This document shows, one piece after another, positions 61,354 to 64,000 of a stretch of DNA of 64,000 nt. Each line of letters starts with the position of its first letter. Position 1 is the stretch's first letter. The DNA lies in the NCBI GenBank assembly GCA_937928755.1, contig CALEZI010000137.1:1-64000 (forward strand), in the 5' to 3' direction. The notes below the pieces were generated by a model. It searched no databases. It was not told the origin of the DNA and saw only the letters and a program-made list of their open reading frames with translations. Made by a program: the position numbers and the translations under genes. Source of the DNA: an uncultured Rhodanobacteraceae bacterium. GTDB taxonomy: Bacteria > Pseudomonadota > Gammaproteobacteria > Xanthomonadales > SZUA-5.

Positions 61354-62457
61354 ATGAGAAGAGTCCTGATTGTCGCCACGGCGATCGTGCTCGCCGCACT
61401 CGCCGCCATCGCGCTCTGGCAGGCGCAAACGCCACTTCCGGTTGCCGGCAGCAACCCCGTGGAGGTGTCGGATGCCGTCGCCGTGGTGAACACGGGCGCT
61501 GCAGACGCTGAACCAGGGCCGGACGCTGTCTCGCGGCCGGCGGTCGTTGTCGAGCGTCCCCGAAGCAACGCCAGTCGTGCGTCCGGCATGGCCACCCAGG
61601 TTGTCGATTTGCCGTCGGATGACTTGCCGCTGCGCGAAACCGCCGCAGCGCTGCTCGAAGCGCACCGCGTCGGTCACCTGCCGGCGACCCGGCGTTTGCT
61701 CAGGGAACTGACCGACTGCCAGCGTTTCCGCTGGGCCAGTCTGCGCATGGACATGATCATCGCCTTCGAAGACTCTCCGCGTGGCGGCCGCGGCGGCACG
61801 CGCATGCAGGAGGCAATGACGTCGGCGGCGGAACTGGTATCCAGGCTGGGCGAGCACTGCGCCGAGCTGCCGGATGACTTCGACGAAGCCCTGCTGTTCG
61901 AGGTGCAGCGTCGCGCCGCCGACGCCGGGGACCTTGCCGGCCAGCTCGGTTTTGCGCTGGTGCCGGCGCTGTCGTTGAACAAGTCCTTGCTGCAAATGGA
62001 TCGGCTGGAGGTCTACAAGGAACAGGCGCCGCAGTACCTGCAACGTGCGCTGGAGCAGGGCAGTGGTCAGGCCGTGGCCGGTTTCATGGATGCCTACGAG
62101 CACTATTTCGAGGGTTGGCGCGGTCACGCCGGACGCGGCACCGAGATGCAGAACCAGGCCATTCGCAAGATGATGGATGCGGTACGGCCGTTGAACCCGC
62201 TGCAGCAGGTGCTCGGCGAGGATCTGGTCAAGGCCTGGACCTACGCGACCTTGTGCAAGAGCGTCTGCAACGGCACCGATCAGGCGCGTGCGGAGGCCGC
62301 GCTGGCGCGGCTGCAGGTGGCACTGGATCCGAAGCAGCGAAGCCTGGCCGAAGACGCTGCTGCCGCCTTGTACGACGCGCACTTTGGCCCGCGCCCGCGC
62401 CCCGAAGATATCGATCTCGAAGCATTGCGCGATGCGGTCCTGGGGTTCCGGCGCTGA
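61354..62457 (+). CDS. membrane-anchored protein of unknown function
   Basis: 367 residues. One N-terminal hydrophobic helix (about 3-22) anchors or exports the protein. A Val/Ala/Pro-rich segment (about 25-85) leads to a helical domain with PLRETAAALLEAHRVGHL, ELTDCQRF, TLCKSVCNG and LARLQVALDPKQRS. The paired Cys suggest disulfides outside the cytoplasm. I do not recognise a family. ATG 61318 would add 12 residues. It lies 82 bases behind the transferase gene on the same strand. Confidence 0.65.
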   Translation: MRRVLIVATAIVLAALAAIALWQAQTPLPVAGSNPVEVSDAVAVVNTGAADAEPGPDAVSRPAVVVERPRSNASRASGMATQVVDLPSDDLPLRETAAALLEAHRVGHLPATRRLLRELTDCQRFRWASLRMDMIIAFEDSPRGGRGGTRMQEAMTSAAELVSRLGEHCAELPDDFDEALLFEVQRRAADAGDLAGQLGFALVPALSLNKSLLQMDRLEVYKEQAPQYLQRALEQGSGQAVAGFMDAYEHYFEGWRGHAGRGTEMQNQAIRKMMDAVRPLNPLQQVLGEDLVKAWTYATLCKSVCNGTDQARAEAALARLQVALDPKQRSLAEDAAAALYDAHFGPRPRPEDIDLEALRDAVLGFRR

Positions 62458-62465
62458 TCTGCTGG

Positions 62466-62539
62466 CGTGGGAGCGACCTTGCGTCGCGAGCGGGTTCTGC
62501 CGTGGCGCATCCGGGAAAGGCTCGCGACGCAGAGTCGTT
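62466..62539. repeat. REP-type inverted repeat, GTGG-GAGCGA variant, copy 4
   Basis: GTGGGAGCGACCTTGCGTCG-CGAGC at the left, GCTCGCGACGCAGAGTCGTT at the right. Confidence 0.6.
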
Positions 62540-62594
62540 CAGCGCAACTGCGTTGGCGTCGACCACACAGCCACCGGCCGCGGCCAGTCGCGCT

Positions 62595-63575
62595 TCACGC
62601 CTCCACTGCGACCATTGCCGCAGCGGCCAGCGCGCCGCCGCAACTGGAGCCTTGCCCGGCGGTACAGCCGAAACAATGGCCGGCCACTGCGATCTTGCGC
62701 GGCAGCGGTGCATCCAGCAACTCGCGCAGATGCACCTCGCGAGCGCCGTCGCCGGGCGGCAGCTTCAGCATCTGATTGAAGTCGCAGTCGTAGAGGTAAC
62801 CGCGGTAGTCGACGCTGATCAGACTGCGGCACATCACGTTGGCCAGGTTCTCGTCGCGATGGGCGGCCACCAGTGTGTCCAGATAGCTGTCGAACTTGCC
62901 TTTCGAGATCAGCCACGAACCAAAACGCTGGATCGGCATGTTGGCCAGCGCATACAACTGGTTGAAAACGATGCCGAAATTGTCGTGCAGCAGACGCTTG
63001 TAATCGGCCTGGAGCTGGCTCTGCGAGGGTGGCAGAAAGGCACCGTTCGGGTTGTACACGAGGTTCAGCGGCAGATCGTCCCGGTGCCCGTAGCCGAGCG
63101 CATTGAGCTTGCGCAGGGCGACGATGGAGGCCTCGAACACGCCGTTGCCACGCTGCTCGTCGACATTAGCCTGGCTGTAGCAGGGCAATGAAGCGATCAG
63201 TTCGACGCGGTTGGCGGCGAGGAACTCCGCCACCCATTCGTAGCCGGGCTCCTCGACGATGGTCGGGTTGAGCCGGTCCATCACCTGGATGCCCTGGGCG
63301 ACGGCGCTCTCGACCAGCCAGCGGAAGTGCGGGTTCATCTCCGGCGAGCCGCCGGTCAGGTCGAGCTTGCGCACGCCGAGTTTGGCGGCAACCGCCAGCG
63401 CCAGGGCCATGACCTGGCGGTCCATCAGTTCGGTGCGCCTTGGGCCGGCATTGACGTGGCAGTGAATGCAGCTGATGTTGCACAGATAACCGAGGTTCAA
63501 CTGCAAGGTGTCGATGCGATCGCGTTCGATCGCCGGGAATCGGTGTGCCTGCAGGCGCGGCCAGGTGTCGTGCAT
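62595..63575 (-). CDS. ArsS-like radical SAM protein (DUF3641 C-terminus)
   Basis: 326 residues. The [4Fe-4S]-SAM site is CNISCIHC in LNLGYLCNISCIHCHVNAGP, with LDLTGGSPEMN binding SAM. Later blocks LPLNLVYNPNGAFLPPSQ and HDNFGIVFNQLYALANMPI are those of the arsenosugar enzyme family ArsS. The C-terminal part has three Cys around GHCFGCTAGQGSSCGG for a further cluster. ArsS builds deoxyadenosyl-arsenic compounds after ArsM methylation; no arsM or other ars gene is here, so the substrate is open. Confidence 0.9.
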   Translation of the reverse strand: MHDTWPRLQAHRFPAIERDRIDTLQLNLGYLCNISCIHCHVNAGPRRTELMDRQVMALALAVAAKLGVRKLDLTGGSPEMNPHFRWLVESAVAQGIQVMDRLNPTIVEEPGYEWVAEFLAANRVELIASLPCYSQANVDEQRGNGVFEASIVALRKLNALGYGHRDDLPLNLVYNPNGAFLPPSQSQLQADYKRLLHDNFGIVFNQLYALANMPIQRFGSWLISKGKFDSYLDTLVAAHRDENLANVMCRSLISVDYRGYLYDCDFNQMLKLPPGDGAREVHLRELLDAPLPRKIAVAGHCFGCTAGQGSSCGGALAAAAMVAVEA

Positions 63576-63846
63576 GGGTGACCTCGGTCAGCAGCGGTTG
63601 TGGGTGGGAACCATGATCGCCACGACTGGCGCGCAGTCGAACCGGCGGAATTGCACCGATCTGTCGCCAGGCGGAAGTGCGGCGGGTGATGGTCGCTGCT
63701 CGATCGCCGCGTCCAGCGTTCGCGGCGCTCGTCGATCGGCGTTCAGCCGACTTGATCCAGCGCAAACTGCGCCCATGATAACTTTGACGGACCTGATGCG
63801 GCGCGTCGGGTGTGGTTTTTAGCGGTTGAGGTCAGGAGCAGCGAGC

Positions 63847-64000
63847 ATGTCGACACGAAGCACTCTTGCAGCAATGTTCGCGACGCTGGCGTTGTCGCTC
63901 GCGGCCGCAGCCGCGACACCCGCTGGCGGTCCGGTAACTGTCGAATACGTTGATCCGCAAGGGTTCACCGACATCCGCGAAGGTTTTCGGCGCCCTCGCG
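63847..64000 (+). CDS. DUF3016 family exported protein, partial (cut by window end)
   Basis: The first 51 codons are present. A signal peptide (about 1-23, LSLAAAAATPAG) precedes VTVEYVDPQGFTDIREGF, the front of the DUF3016 pattern. AGGAG eight bases before the ATG supports the start. The function of the family is unknown. Upstream, 63576-63846 shows no gene. Confidence 0.7.
   Translation, partial: MSTRSTLAAMFATLALSLAAAAATPAGGPVTVEYVDPQGFTDIREGFRRPR

Overview
The window is high-GC, densely coded chromosomal DNA from a free-living gammaproteobacterium. The most likely home is Xanthomonadales/Lysobacterales (Rhodanobacteraceae-like). That inference rests on the gene repertoire (RfaH, SspA/SspB, RppH, a MurD2-like ligase, petABC next to sspAB, a 3-hydroxyanthranilate branch) and on many short palindromic repeats that begin with GTAG or GTGG, as REP sequences of this group do. 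I see no rRNA, tRNA, CRISPR array, integrase, insertion-sequence transposase or prophage. 61 protein genes are supported, one of them cut by the right edge, plus one possible short leader ORF.

Layout. 0.2-14.3 kb: a VWA lipoprotein, prolidase PepQ, a GlsB-type membrane protein, threonine dehydratase IlvA, a double cyclic-nucleotide-binding/rhodanese protein, a three-gene peptide-ligase operon (permuted ATP-grasp, alpha-E, transglutaminase), a lipase-like hydrolase, a TraB/GumN protein and two small genes. 14.4-20 kb: cytochrome b561, a MurD2-like ligase, a DUF3299 protein, a Zur-box-controlled MerC protein and an ABC-F ATPase. 20.3-25 kb: an FKBP isomerase, ugd and uxs (UDP-glucose to UDP-xylose), rfaH and a DUF2058 protein. 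25.1-30.7 kb: the bc1 complex (petABC), a hemerythrin-PAS-GGDEF enzyme, sspA and sspB. 31-38 kb: DUF3301, a Ser/Thr kinase with a formylglycine-generating-enzyme-like domain, an FHA protein, nadC and a large DUF1631 protein. 38-41 kb: a Trm112-family protein, purE, purK, sodB. 41-45 kb: 3-hydroxyanthranilate dioxygenase, a RidA-type deaminase, aminomuconate-semialdehyde dehydrogenase and an atypical SDR. 45-51.5 kb: a histidine kinase, dnaB, rplI, rpsR, rpsF, bfr and bfd. 51.6-64 kb: rppH, a second DUF1631 gene overlapping a PilZ gene, an AstE/AspA-like M14 protein overlapped by zur, an OmpA protein, a YkgJ protein, a secreted lipase-like protein, a phosphotransacetylase, two unknowns, an ArsS-like radical SAM enzyme and the start of a DUF3016 gene.

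Themes. (1) Metals: Zur with a Zur-type site in front of merC, and a Fur-type palindrome over a near-consensus promoter of bfd. (2) Cyclic-di-GMP: one diguanylate cyclase, one PilZ protein, and two DUF1631 paralogues whose C-termini resemble each other and look PilZ-like. (3) Repeats: at least ten repeat families, including five copies of a hairpin with a 9-nt period (CGCAAAGGA) and a 430-bp stretch where four unrelated palindromic elements sit side by side. The repeats lie between genes, some directly on stop codons.

The best candidates for undescribed biology are the DUF1631/PilZ pair, the stand-alone ATP-grasp/alpha-E/transglutaminase operon, the repeat families, a TTG-started small protein, and an 18-codon leader ORF fused by ATGA overlap to glsB. 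All family names come from reading motifs. No database search was run.
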